A DNA stretch of 64,000 nt from Hellea sp. GTDB taxonomy: Bacteria; Pseudomonadota; Alphaproteobacteria; Caulobacterales; Maricaulaceae. Position numbers and translations under genes: made by a program. Positions 51,820 to 61,542 of the stretch are shown here, piece after piece. Position 1 is the first letter of the stretch. Every line of letters begins with the position of its first letter. The notes under the pieces were generated by a model, which was not told the origin of the DNA, did not search any database, and saw only the letters and a program-made list of their open reading frames with translations. The stretch lies in contig JAHDDX010000001.1 of assembly GCA_020629135.1 (NCBI GenBank), forward strand, positions 1 through 64,000, written 5' to 3'.

Positions 51820-52361
51820 GTCTTTCGCGGGACTTCTCTTTGCCGGATCAACCACCAGATCACCAAAGCGCCCAACATTTTTCCGCCAATTGACATGACA
51901 ATATTGGGGATAGTGAACTGCGCATCACGAATAAAGCTGGCCCCATATAAAAACACGGATGTATCTATTGGCGCGGCAAGCGCTGATGACAACAAAACGC
52001 GCGTAGAAAGGCGATATTTGGTGAAGGTGAACAAAAGCCAGTCGACAATTTCTGAAATAGCGAATGCGGCCCCACTGGCGATGGCGAGTTCTCCACCAGA
52101 CGTCACAAAGGTAAGCCCGATGGCGATCGCCATTGCGATCAAGACCTCGTGCCCGATTTCGCGTTGGGCGAAGTCTCTGACAACCAGAACCAGGCCAGTC
52201 ACGATGGTCACGGGATTAAAGGCCCAACCCGGAAGAAGTTCCCACATAGGTGCCCAAGTGAAGGACCAATTGATAAACGGGATCAGCAGAATATAGATCA
52301 GCGTATATTTGAAATATCTAAGACTGGTTTTTTCTGGCGGTTTTTCCGAATAAGTACTCAT
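51816..52361 (-). CDS. VUT (DUF165) family membrane protein
   Basis: 181 residues with five to six hydrophobic segments. The VUT/YhhQ-like pattern includes VVRDFAQREIGHEVLI, GGELAIASGAAFAISEIVDWLLFTFT and APIDTSVFLYGASF. YhhQ homologues take up queuosine precursors, and other VUT members are proposed vitamin transporters. This protein is somewhat shorter than classical YhhQ. queF in the same window fits a queuosine link loosely. Convergent with tatC and divergent from folA by 43 bases. Confidence 0.8.
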   Translation of the reverse strand: MSTYSEKPPEKTSLRYFKYTLIYILLIPFINWSFTWAPMWELLPGWAFNPVTIVTGLVLVVRDFAQREIGHEVLIAMAIAIGLTFVTSGGELAIASGAAFAISEIVDWLLFTFTKYRLSTRVLLSSALAAPIDTSVFLYGASFIRDAQFTIPNIVMSIGGKMLGALVIWWLIRQREVPRKT

Positions 52362-52404
52362 AACGCTCTATACGAAAAGAGTTTCGCGCTGTAACGCCTA
52401 AATT

Positions 52405-52920
52405 ATGATCAAATATCCAAAACTTGCTTTAATTGCGGCGCGTGCCCGAAATAATGTCATCGGCATTGATGGGGATCTGCCATGGAAGATTTCCAGTGAT
52501 CTGAAATTCTTCAAACGGGTGACTTTGGGAAAGCCTGTTTTAATGGGGCGGGTAACCTGGGAAAGTCTACCTTTTCCCTTGCCGGGTCGTCCTAATCTCG
52601 TTTTAACGCGCAACCCGGGTTACAAAGCCCAAAAAGCGGAAGTTTACACAGAGATATCCAATCTGATTGGTCGCGGTTACGAATTGGCGGGCGAGCTTAA
52701 TGTTGACGAGGTCATGTTGATCGGCGGTGCGCGTCTATACCAACGGCTTTTGCCTATTTGCGATCGTATGTATATAACGGATGTTCAAACCGAAATCGAA
52801 GGCGATGCCGTTTTTCCTGATTTCGACGAAACCGAGTGGGAATTGGTGCAATCGACCCCACAAAACCGACAAGCGGGCGACGATTTTGACGTTGTGTTTA
52901 ATGTATATGATCGAAAGTGA
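52405..52920 (+). CDS. folA: Dihydrofolate reductase
   Basis: 171 residues. Reduces dihydrofolate to tetrahydrofolate with NADPH. Motifs: LIAARARNNVIGIDGDLPWKI at the N-terminus with the catalytic acidic residue in the following helix (DLKFFKRVTLGKPVLMGRVTWESLP), and VMLIGGARLYQRLLP. Often thyA lies upstream in alphaproteobacteria; here a VUT gene does. hflK follows after 87 bases. Confidence 0.94.
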   Translation: MIKYPKLALIAARARNNVIGIDGDLPWKISSDLKFFKRVTLGKPVLMGRVTWESLPFPLPGRPNLVLTRNPGYKAQKAEVYTEISNLIGRGYELAGELNVDEVMLIGGARLYQRLLPICDRMYITDVQTEIEGDAVFPDFDETEWELVQSTPQNRQAGDDFDVVFNVYDRK

Positions 52921-53007
52921 TCTGAACTGTCGAAAATCGGCTCAGGTCTCTTGATATGTTTCCCGCTTATCGCCACATATACGACAATTCTGAATCGCGG
53001 AGACATC

Positions 53008-54138
53008 ATGTCAAATAATAAGAGTCCCTGGGGTAACCGCCCGGGTGGGAATAACGGACCAGGCAAAGGCAATAGTCCGTGGGGGCAGGGTGGTGGACGC
53101 CCTGATCGTAATAAACCTCGCGACGGTGAAAAATCCGCCGATCTCGAAAATGTAATTCAAGGATTTAAAAAGCGCGTGGGTGGTGGCGGTCCGCGACGTG
53201 GCGGCGGCAATGGGGGTGACGGACTACCCTTTGGTCGGTTTGGGCCATTTGGAGCGTTTGTCGCTGTTGGTGTTATCGCTATGTTGGTTTCTACCGTTTA
53301 CCAGGTCGACCAGAAAGAAGAGGCGCTGGTGCTTCGGTTTGGTGAATATTCGCGCACAACCCAGCCCGGTTTGAATTTTAAGTTGCCGACGCCCATTGAG
53401 ACGGTGATCAAGCGTGAAACCCGTGTTGTCAATAAAATCGATATTGGCGGATCGAACCGTACCAGTCTGATGCTGACGGGAGATGAAAATATCGTTGATA
53501 TCAACTTTACTGTTTTGTGGCGAATAAGCGATCTGAATAATTTCATTTTTAACGTCGATGAAACGCCTGTTGCGGTTCGAGCTGTGGCAGAAAGCGCCAT
53601 GCGAGAAATCATCGGTAAAAACGAATTGGAAAAAATCATCACGACGGAACGTCTGACCATAACCACGGATGTGCGTGATCTGATGCAACAGGCTTTGGAT
53701 GAGTATGAAGCCGGCGTCGAGGTTGTCGAAGTGCAACTTCAAAAAGCCGATCCGCCTGAGGGTGATGTGATCGCGGCCTTCCGTGATGTAGTTAACGCTG
53801 CGCAGGATGCAGAAACGATTGTTAACCAGGCCACAGCCTATCAAAATGATGTTGTGCCTAAGGCGCGCGGTGAAGCCGCCAAAATAATCCAAGAAGCTGA
53901 AGGTTATAAAGGTCGGGTGATTGCTGAATCGACCGGTGAAGCCGAACGCTTCAAGTTGATTTTAAGCGAATATCAAGCGGCGCCGCGCGTAACGCGTCAA
54001 CGCATGTATTTAGAAACTATTGAAGAGGTATACGGGCCTGCTGAGAAGATCATTCTCGACGAAGGGGCCGGTTCAGGCGTTGTGCCTTACCTGCCGCTTG
54101 ACAAACTTAATGCCCAGCGTCCGAGAGGAGCTCAGTAA
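53008..54138 (+). CDS. hflK: FtsH protease regulator subunit HflK
   Basis: 376 residues from the ATG at 53008, which has GGAG five bases upstream. The N-terminal 90 residues are Gly/Pro/Asn/Trp-rich (NNKSPWGNRPGG...) and likely cytoplasmic and disordered; one membrane helix (FGAFVAVGVIAMLVSTVYQV) precedes an SPFH/band-7 domain and a coiled coil. HflK and HflC form a large membrane cage that encloses FtsH. Followed by hflC with a one-base overlap. Confidence 0.94.
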   Translation: MSNNKSPWGNRPGGNNGPGKGNSPWGQGGGRPDRNKPRDGEKSADLENVIQGFKKRVGGGGPRRGGGNGGDGLPFGRFGPFGAFVAVGVIAMLVSTVYQVDQKEEALVLRFGEYSRTTQPGLNFKLPTPIETVIKRETRVVNKIDIGGSNRTSLMLTGDENIVDINFTVLWRISDLNNFIFNVDETPVAVRAVAESAMREIIGKNELEKIITTERLTITTDVRDLMQQALDEYEAGVEVVEVQLQKADPPEGDVIAAFRDVVNAAQDAETIVNQATAYQNDVVPKARGEAAKIIQEAEGYKGRVIAESTGEAERFKLILSEYQAAPRVTRQRMYLETIEEVYGPAEKIILDEGAGSGVVPYLPLDKLNAQRPRGAQ

Positions 54139-55025
54139 TGCGTAATATGCCAATCATTGTTGTCGCCGTTATCATACTGCTGACAATTTTTTCATGCCTG
54201 TTTACTGTGAAGCAGTGGGAACAGTCTATCGTCTTGGAATTTGGTGAAGCTAAACGTGTTGCCAATGCTTGGGGAACCGATGCTGATGCGGGTTTGAAGT
54301 TTAAAAAACCCTGGGAGAAGGTCGTTCGTATGGATCGACGCAATCTTGAGATTGACCTCAAGCCGGTTGAGCTTTTGGCGGCCGACCAGGAACGCCTCGT
54401 GGTTGATGCCTTTGTGCGCTACAGGATTGAAGAGCCCATCAAGTTTTATGAAGCCTTGCAAAATGAATTGGGTGCCCAGCAAAAACTGCAATCCATCATG
54501 GATTCGACTTTGCGGGACGTTCTAGGCCGGGTAGATACGCCTGAAATTATCGCGGGTCGTCGCGCTGAGCTAATGGCCGAAATTCAGGACGTCTCTAATG
54601 AAGTCGCTGCTAATCAGGATCTTGGTGTTGAAATCATCGACGTCCGGATTAAGCGGGCTGATCTCCCACAGGAAAACGCGCAACGGGTTTTCCAGCGTAT
54701 GGTCACACAGCGGGAGCAAGAAGCTTCTCGTATTCGAGCCGAAGGTGAAGAGCGCGCCCGCGAAATACGGGCGACGGCAGATAAAGAAGCCATTATCATC
54801 AAGGCTGAAGCGCAAGAACAGGCTGAGATTACACGAGGTGAGGGCGATAAGGAACGCAATCGCATATATGCTGAAGCTTATGAGCGTGATGCCGAGTTTT
54901 TCGCATTTTATCGGTCCATGGAAGCCTATAAAAAAGGTCTCGGTCAAGGTTCCACCTATGTCTTGTCGCCAGATAGTGACTTTCTAGGTTATCTTGATGA
55001 TCAGGGCGGACCGCGTAGACGTTAA
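54138..55025 (+). CDS. hflC: FtsH protease regulator subunit HflC
   Basis: 295 residues. N-terminal membrane anchor (IVVAVIILLTIFSCLFTV), SPFH domain (QWEQSIVLEFGEAKRV, RRNLEIDLKPVELLAADQERLVVDAFVRYRI), long coiled coil with Glu/Arg repeats (REQEASRIRAEGEERAREIRA) and the HflC-typical C-terminal FFAFYRSMEAYKKGL...YVLSPDSDFLGYL. The ATG overlaps the hflK stop (TAATG). Confidence 0.95.
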   Translation: MRNMPIIVVAVIILLTIFSCLFTVKQWEQSIVLEFGEAKRVANAWGTDADAGLKFKKPWEKVVRMDRRNLEIDLKPVELLAADQERLVVDAFVRYRIEEPIKFYEALQNELGAQQKLQSIMDSTLRDVLGRVDTPEIIAGRRAELMAEIQDVSNEVAANQDLGVEIIDVRIKRADLPQENAQRVFQRMVTQREQEASRIRAEGEERAREIRATADKEAIIIKAEAQEQAEITRGEGDKERNRIYAEAYERDAEFFAFYRSMEAYKKGLGQGSTYVLSPDSDFLGYLDDQGGPRRR

Positions 55026-55030
55026 TTCCC

Positions 55031-55237
55031 GTGAGCTTTGGCGCAGTATTTATGATCGCCTTAGGCGGCGCTCTTGCGATAGAGGGGGCCGCCTGGGCCA
55101 TTGTTCCGCGTCAAATGCGTGAACTCTATGAGACTATGTTTCGCGAAGGGGATCGGCTTTTACATATCTCCGGCGTGATTTCGGTTGCGATCGGAGCTCT
55201 CTTAATTGGCTTTGGCGTTAAGTTAATTGGCGCGTAA
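55031..55237 (+). CDS. DUF2065 family small membrane protein
   Basis: 68 residues with two hydrophobic segments (FGAVFMIALGGALAIEGAAWAI and ISGVISVAIGALLIGFGVKLIG). DUF2065 proteins occur regularly between hflC and a Do-type protease gene, as here. The start is GTG five bases after hflC. Function is not known; position suggests a role with HflKC-FtsH or DegP. Confidence 0.83.
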   Translation: MSFGAVFMIALGGALAIEGAAWAIVPRQMRELYETMFREGDRLLHISGVISVAIGALLIGFGVKLIGA

Positions 55238-55312
55238 ACATATAACAGAAATTTCATGCAATCGCGTGAACTGCCCCCTTGGCAAATCGCCGTATCGGGG
55301 TAGTGTGTTCCT

Positions 55313-56722
55313 ATGTATCGTTTGATCAAATTCTTAAGCGTAATTCTTGCCGTTTACCTGATGGCGATACCGGCCTTTGCGCGCGGTGTGCCAGATGGAT
55401 TTTCGGAACTAGCCAAAGAGCTTAGTCCCTCTGTCGTCAATATTTCGACAGCTCAAAGTGTTGAAATATCCGATGATGCGCCGGCATTCCCAAAAGGATC
55501 TCCACTAGAACGCTTTAATGATTTTTTCGGGCGCCGTAATAATAGCGGACGGGTGGCCAAGTCTCTGGGGTCAGGGTTTGTCATCGATGCTTCGGGTTAT
55601 ATCGTGACCAATAATCACGTGATTGAAGGGTCCGATGTCATTGAAACAGTTTTTCCAAATGGCGATACCTATGAAGCCAAACTGATAGGACGTGACCCGT
55701 CGACTGATTTGGCGCTTCTAAAGATAGAAGCCGGTAAAGACCTCCCTTTTGTAAGCTTTGGGGACTCGGATGCGGCCGAGGTTGGAGACTGGGTCATGGC
55801 GATTGGAAATCCGTTTGGATATGGCGGATCAGTTGCAGCCGGAATTGTCTCTGCCAGAAACCGGCAAATTAATCACGGTGCCTATGACGATTTTATTCAA
55901 ACGGATGTAGCGATTAATCGAGGTAATTCTGGCGGGCCATTGTTTAACATGGACGGCGACGTAATCGGCGTGAATACGGCCATTATTTCTCCAACAGGTG
56001 GCAGTGTCGGGATCAGCTTTTCCATTCCGGCTGATCTGGCCAATTCTGTCGTTGGACAACTTCGGCGTTATGGCGAGACCCGGCGAGGTCGATTAGGTGT
56101 CAATGTTCAAGAGGTCGATAAAAACCTCGCGAAAAGCTATCGTCTCGACAAACCCATGGGGGCCATAATCACGCGTGTGACCGAAGACTCTCCGGCCGAG
56201 AAAGCGGGGTTAAAGGTCGGCGATCTGATATTACAGGTCGGAGATAAAGACGTGCCCAATCAACGGGTATTATTCCGGATCATCGCAGAGTCTGAAATTG
56301 ATAAAACTGTCAATCTTACCATTATTCGTAAACGTAAGCGGATGGATGTGCCTGTGACGATCGAGCGCCTCAAGGAAACCGTTACCAAAGAAGACATCGA
56401 AAATGCTGACAAAGGGGAAGACGGTGTCGATACGGTCGCAATGGGCATTTCCGTGGAAGCGTTGACCGCAGAAACCCGCCGAGAACATAGAATTAAGAAA
56501 GAAACTAACGGCGTTCGTGTTGTTAAAGTCGACAATCGTAGCCAGGCTGCCGGGAAGCTCTTAGAGGGTGATATTATCGAAGAAGTCGCTTTTGAAGCGG
56601 TGAATAGTCCTGAAGAGTTTGAAGAGGCACTGAACGCGGCGAATGAGTTTGCCCGTCCCATCACAATATTGGTCAATCGCGGCGGAAACTATCTGTTTTA
56701 TTCGCTGGATTTTAGTTCCTGA
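55313..56722 (+). CDS. degP: Periplasmic serine protease Do (DegP/HtrA family)
   Basis: 469 residues. Signal peptide cleaved after AFA (residue 23). The chymotrypsin-like domain has the triad His102 (TNNHVIEG), Asp132 (STDLALLKI) and Ser206 (NRGNSGGPL). Two PDZ domains follow (about 245-335 and 375-465). Acts in periplasmic protein quality control. Placed downstream of hflKC, a recurrent pairing in alphaproteobacteria. Its 3' end overlaps serB (opposite strand) by 11 bases. DegP and DegQ types are not separable here. Confidence 0.93.
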   Translation: MYRLIKFLSVILAVYLMAIPAFARGVPDGFSELAKELSPSVVNISTAQSVEISDDAPAFPKGSPLERFNDFFGRRNNSGRVAKSLGSGFVIDASGYIVTNNHVIEGSDVIETVFPNGDTYEAKLIGRDPSTDLALLKIEAGKDLPFVSFGDSDAAEVGDWVMAIGNPFGYGGSVAAGIVSARNRQINHGAYDDFIQTDVAINRGNSGGPLFNMDGDVIGVNTAIISPTGGSVGISFSIPADLANSVVGQLRRYGETRRGRLGVNVQEVDKNLAKSYRLDKPMGAIITRVTEDSPAEKAGLKVGDLILQVGDKDVPNQRVLFRIIAESEIDKTVNLTIIRKRKRMDVPVTIERLKETVTKEDIENADKGEDGVDTVAMGISVEALTAETRREHRIKKETNGVRVVKVDNRSQAAGKLLEGDIIEEVAFEAVNSPEEFEEALNAANEFARPITILVNRGGNYLFYSLDFSS

Positions 56723-57611
56723 TAAAATCTTCGTCTGAATATCCTTGAAAATATAAAGCGCTGGTCAAATCCGTGTGATTAATCGCGCATTGCGCTGCCG
56801 CAGCTACGGCTGGCTTGGCTTTATAGGCGATACCCAGTCCGGCCGCTGTCACCATTGCCAGATCATTAGCACCATCTCCTATGGCGATGGCTGTTTCTGG
56901 GCCGCCCAGTTCAGCACTGTGGTGCAATAAGGCATCCTTTTTGGCTTCGCGCCCCAGGATCGGCATCTGGACTTGTCCGCTTAACGCATCCCCGTTTTCC
57001 AATAAGACATTGGCTTGATCGATCTCAAAACCGGCGGCCTTTGCAACGCGAGCGCTGAAAAATGTAAACCCGCCGGAAACGATAACCGTTTTTGCGCCAT
57101 GGGCCTTCATGGTCTCGGCCAATATTTTGGCGCCGGGATTTAGGTGAATGCGTTCCTCGTAACAGGTTTGCAGAATTGAAAGTGGAAGCCCTTGCAACAA
57201 CTCAACCCGTTCCGTCAGCGCGCCTTCGAAATCAATTTCGCCACGCATGGCCCGTTCGGTGATTGCCGAAACCCGGTCTTTGACACCAGCAAAATCTGCA
57301 AGCTCGTCTATGCATTCCTGGCCAATAAGGGTTGAGTCCATATCGCAAATCAAAAGCCGTTTTCGTTGGGTATTTGACGGTTGAATGCAGATATCTGCTG
57401 GGAGGCCGGCAGCATTTATTTCTTCTAGATAGTGGTCACGCAGCGTAAGGCACTCATCTGCGGAGTTTTTAAGTTGAATGCTGGCGGCTTTATTGGGTGA
57501 CAAAACAGATATGTTTGTACCGCCTTTAACCATGCCTAATATTGCGTCAAAGCCGTCCGCATCCGCATTTTGCAATACAAATGTCAATTGCGCTGTTATG
57601 ATTTCTGACAT
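56712..57611 (-). CDS. serB: Phosphoserine phosphatase
   Basis: 299 residues from the ATG at 57611; upstream in-frame starts would run into miaA and add 42 atypical residues. A HAD-family phosphatase producing serine from phosphoserine. The nucleophile motif is LLICDMDSTLI (Asp90, Asp92); KTVIVSGGFTFF and AIGDGANDLAMV supply the other motifs. An N-terminal ACT-like portion precedes the catalytic domain, as in other alphaproteobacterial SerB proteins. Divergent from miaA. Confidence 0.93.
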   Translation of the reverse strand: MSEIITAQLTFVLQNADADGFDAILGMVKGGTNISVLSPNKAASIQLKNSADECLTLRDHYLEEINAAGLPADICIQPSNTQRKRLLICDMDSTLIGQECIDELADFAGVKDRVSAITERAMRGEIDFEGALTERVELLQGLPLSILQTCYEERIHLNPGAKILAETMKAHGAKTVIVSGGFTFFSARVAKAAGFEIDQANVLLENGDALSGQVQMPILGREAKKDALLHHSAELGGPETAIAIGDGANDLAMVTAAGLGIAYKAKPAVAAAAQCAINHTDLTSALYFQGYSDEDFIRN

Positions 57612-57630
57612 GATAGACTCGCGATCCAAT

Positions 57631-58545
57631 ATGAAACCGGTGCTGTGTATTGCAGGCCCGACGGCCAGCGGCAAGAGCGCATGGGCGGTAAATATTGCAA
57701 AAAAGATCAATGGTGAAATCATCAATGCGGATTCCATGCAGGTCTATAATGACTTACAGATTTTGACCGCCCGCCCGACCCTTGCTGATATGGAAGGGGT
57801 ACCTCATCATTTATTTGGGCACATCAATGGGCGTGACGGATATTCAGTGGGGCATTGGACGCGCGAGGCCGTCCCGATTATCCTGGATTGCCTGGCGCGG
57901 GATAAAATCCCGATCCTAACTGGCGGCACCGGGCTTTATTTTAAAGCCCTGTTAAAAGGGCTAGCTGATATTCCGGATCCGGGAGAGGATGCTTTTAAGT
58001 CGGCAAGTGCCTTATTAGAGCAAGGCATTTGCAGGCTACGACAAGAAGCCGAACATCTGGATCCGGTTTCGACCGCCCGAATATTGGGAAATGACCCTCA
58101 GCGCCTCCTTAGAGTTGTGAGTGTTGCGAAAGGAACTGGGCGTCCGTTGAGCGAGTGGCAAAAAAATACGAGACCGATTATCCCGCGGGGCTTTTGGCAA
58201 GGGGCGGTGTTGATGCCGGAACGCGCCGAATTATACGAACGGATCAATATGCGTTACGACTCAATGGTTCGAAATGGGGGCTTAGCGGAAGCCAAAAACA
58301 TTCAAGAAGGTAGACTTAAACCAGGATTGCCAGTCACAAAAGCGTTAGGGGTTCAGCCATTAATCGACCACCTGGGAGGCAAAATTTCCCTCGAAATAGC
58401 TATTGAGCAAGCAAAACGTGACACGCGCCGCTTCGCTAAAAGGCAATGTACATGGTTTAATGGTCAATCAGAGGGATGGTTTCGCGTGACATTTGATGCC
58501 CAAAAAGTCGACTTTGAAGAAAAAATATTCCCATTATGTCGTTGA
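57631..58545 (+). CDS. miaA: tRNA dimethylallyltransferase
   Basis: 304 residues. Adds a dimethylallyl group to A37 of tRNAs reading UNN codons. The P-loop is GPTASGKS (9-16); INADSMQVYNDLQILTARPT and ILTGGTGLYFKALLKGL are family hallmarks. I chose the ATG at 57631; an ATG at 57610 is in frame but would overlap the serB start. Divergent from serB, an alphaproteobacterial gene order. Followed by a hairpin/terminator region rather than the ilv genes seen in some relatives. Confidence 0.94.
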   Translation: MKPVLCIAGPTASGKSAWAVNIAKKINGEIINADSMQVYNDLQILTARPTLADMEGVPHHLFGHINGRDGYSVGHWTREAVPIILDCLARDKIPILTGGTGLYFKALLKGLADIPDPGEDAFKSASALLEQGICRLRQEAEHLDPVSTARILGNDPQRLLRVVSVAKGTGRPLSEWQKNTRPIIPRGFWQGAVLMPERAELYERINMRYDSMVRNGGLAEAKNIQEGRLKPGLPVTKALGVQPLIDHLGGKISLEIAIEQAKRDTRRFAKRQCTWFNGQSEGWFRVTFDAQKVDFEEKIFPLCR

Positions 58546-58577
58546 CTTTTTGCTTGGAGGTAAATAATTCTAAAATT

Positions 58578-58649
58578 GCTCCTTGAGTGGAGCAGTCATG
58601 CGCAAACTTACCTTATTTGGTACGGCACTCTTCGGAGTGCCTTTTTTTT
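58578..58649 (+). promoter_or_regulatory. Attenuator-like leader with two exclusive hairpins
   Basis: Hairpin A is GCTCC-ttgagt-GGAGC (58578-58593). Bases GAGTG (58585-58589) can alternatively pair with CACTC (58626-58630), which is also the 5' arm of the terminator at 58624-58649. The GGAG of hairpin A is the ribosome site of a 20-codon ORF. TTGACT overlapping the miaA stop (58542-58547) is a possible -35, with only a weak -10. It may control readthrough into the VTT gene. Confidence 0.4.
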
Positions 58650-58660
58650 ATGAATTGTAA
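58598..58660 (+). CDS. Possible 20-residue leader peptide
   Basis: ATG at 58598 with GGAG six bases upstream, encoding MRKLTLFGTALFGVPFFYEL and a TAA stop. The codons run straight through the terminator stem-loop and T-run at 58624-58649, so ribosomes translating it would block terminator folding. Leu, Phe and Gly are enriched. It may be chance, since it is very short and I cannot check conservation. Confidence 0.3.
   Translation: MRKLTLFGTALFGVPFFYEL
58624..58649 (+). terminator. Rho-independent terminator after miaA
   Basis: GGCACTC-ttcg-GAGTGCC, a 7-bp GC-rich stem with a TTCG tetraloop, followed by eight T. It lies 78 bases after the miaA stop and 66 bases before the VTT gene. Confidence 0.85.
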
Positions 58661-58715
58661 TGTGATTTGAGATTGCCTTTCTGACAGTTGCGGGTAGACG
58701 CGACATCAAAGGCGT

Positions 58716-59447
58716 ATGAAATTGAAACCACTACCAAAATTTTTGACCCATTTGGATCAGAAGGCGCAGCGGGCTTTGCTGGTTGTTCTGATCATGTTTG
58801 GGGTTGTGATTGCTATTCTAGCTTTTGGAAAATCCTCCATGAATTTGCAGGACGGGGAATATCTGAGCTGGTTTGCTGAGATTAGTCAGACCCGCTGGAG
58901 CTTTTTGATCGTTGTTCTGACATTTTTAGCGGCGGCCTTTTTAGGGGTTCCACAATGGATGTTGATTGCGGGCGTTGTTGTAGCATTTGGGCCGATACCA
59001 GGGGCGTTTTACGCTTGGATATCCACATTGATATCAGCCTCTTTGAATTTCTGGATAGGGCGTTGGGTTGGGGCTGAGCGCGTCAAGCTGTTTGGCGGAG
59101 ACCTGGTGAACCGAATAATATCCGTTGTTAGAAAAAACGGTTTCATGACAAGCTTGGCCGTCAGACTTGTACCGACAGGGCCATTTGTTCTCGTCAATAT
59201 GGCTGCGGGTGTTTCGCATATGCGTTTTCTGTCTTTTATCTCGGGCACGGCTATAGGGATTATTCCCAAAATTTTGATCGTCGCGTTTTTAGGGCAAAGC
59301 GTAATCACCGGCGCAGATGGTAAATTATATATGTTGGGCTTTCTGGCATTGGCGATATTGTTTATGGGGCTGATGTTAGTGGCGAGACGGCGTTTAAGCG
59401 CTGTTGTCCAAGAATCCGAAAAAAGTGATGAAAAACGCAGTAATTAG
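58716..59447 (+). CDS. TVP38/TMEM64 (VTT-domain, DedA superfamily) membrane protein
   Basis: 243 residues, about five to six membrane segments. The VTT core is seen in FLAAAFLGVPQWMLIAGVVVAFGPIPGAFYAW and the re-entrant-like FMTSLAVRLVPTGPFVLVNMAAGVSHMRFLSFISGTAIGIIP, with the conserved Arg and Pro. DedA-superfamily members flip phospholipids or undecaprenyl phosphate, or support membrane homeostasis. The specific cargo is not evident. It lies just upstream of the mre operon, separated by 138 bases. Confidence 0.85.
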   Translation: MKLKPLPKFLTHLDQKAQRALLVVLIMFGVVIAILAFGKSSMNLQDGEYLSWFAEISQTRWSFLIVVLTFLAAAFLGVPQWMLIAGVVVAFGPIPGAFYAWISTLISASLNFWIGRWVGAERVKLFGGDLVNRIISVVRKNGFMTSLAVRLVPTGPFVLVNMAAGVSHMRFLSFISGTAIGIIPKILIVAFLGQSVITGADGKLYMLGFLALAILFMGLMLVARRRLSAVVQESEKSDEKRSN

Positions 59448-59487
59448 CCCGATTTAGCTGGTCTAATGTTGCTTTTTTTATTAAGTG

Positions 59488-59506
59488 CCGTCAAAAGATT
59501 TGACGG
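59488..59506. repeat. 19-bp inverted repeat upstream of mreB
   Basis: CCGTCAAA-aga-TTTGACGG is a perfect 8-bp dyad with a 3-base centre, 79 bases before the mreB start. No T-run follows, so it is more like an operator or mRNA hairpin than a terminator. Confidence 0.4.
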
Positions 59507-59573
59507 AACTGGATTCGTCGACAGGTCAATTCAAAATTTGTTGAAATTGGATATCGACAACCCATCGATTTAA

Positions 59574-60626
<1,053 letters not shown>

Positions 60627-60657
60627 TCCCGACTCACAATTTATGATATAAGAGTAT

Positions 60658-61542
60658 ATGGCTGGAACTGGCGGGAATAAACGAATTCGAAATCGTCGCA
60701 CCGCCCGTATTGTCATTATCGTTACGTGCCTGTTTACGATCCTGCTGTTTTTCTTTGGGCAGGGTCGGCAAGGCTTTATGAATAATGCGCGTTCAAATAC
60801 GGAAAGTTCTGTTTCTCCATTTTTGACCGTCGTGACCATGCCTATTCGTGGTTTCGAAAATATGGTCGAAAGTATTCGTGATCGGACGCGGGCCCACCGG
60901 GAAAATGCGCGTCTGAAGCAAGAATTGACGCAGATGAAGGATTTGGAAGCTCGCGCAAATGCGATGGCAATCAAGTTATCGCGTTTCGAAACTATTCTAA
61001 GCGTCGATGCGACGTCAGGCATTCCTGAAACAAAAATTGCCGCAAGAGCGGTTTCCGAAAAGAACGGGCCTTTTGTAAGGTCGGTTTTGATTAATGTCGG
61101 ACAAGCCAAAAATATAAAACCGGGATATGCGGTTATGACACCGGACGGATTTCTGGGACATGTAAATCGGGTTGGGAAACGTTCTGCGCGTGTCCTTCAC
61201 GCACAGGACCTTAACAGCCGAATTGCAGTCATGTCTGAACGTTCACAGGCCCGTGCAATTATGACCGGCCAAAATACGGCTTATCCGACATTGTCATTTA
61301 TTCGTGAAGAAGAAGATTGGCGAGAGGGCGATCAGGTAATTACGTCCGGCGATGAAGGTATTCTGCCTTTTGGACTCCCGGTCGGAGAAATTCGATTTAA
61401 CAAATCTGGAGACCCAATTGTAGATTTATATGTGGCTCGGAACAATATTGATTGGGTATGGGTTTACCCCTTTGAAGCCATCTCTGCACCCGAAGTAGAG
61501 CCCGTCTCAACACTTGAACCGTTAACGGATAATCCGGGCTGA
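60658..61542 (+). CDS. mreC: Rod shape-determining protein MreC
   Basis: 294 residues. One membrane helix (IVIIVTCLFTILLFFFG), a coiled coil (AHRENARLKQELTQMKDLEARANAM) and a periplasmic double beta-barrel (ARAVSEKNGPFVRSVLINVGQAKNIKPGYAVMTPDGFLGHV...). MreC activates PBP2-RodA. 31 bases after mreB and overlapping mreD by one base. Confidence 0.94.
   Translation: MAGTGGNKRIRNRRTARIVIIVTCLFTILLFFFGQGRQGFMNNARSNTESSVSPFLTVVTMPIRGFENMVESIRDRTRAHRENARLKQELTQMKDLEARANAMAIKLSRFETILSVDATSGIPETKIAARAVSEKNGPFVRSVLINVGQAKNIKPGYAVMTPDGFLGHVNRVGKRSARVLHAQDLNSRIAVMSERSQARAIMTGQNTAYPTLSFIREEEDWREGDQVITSGDEGILPFGLPVGEIRFNKSGDPIVDLYVARNNIDWVWVYPFEAISAPEVEPVSTLEPLTDNPG

Noticed and set aside
57478-57630. Longer miaA start inside serB
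   Set aside because: The extra residues are antisense to serB and lack MiaA similarity; the P-loop begins nine residues after the ATG at 57631, as usual.
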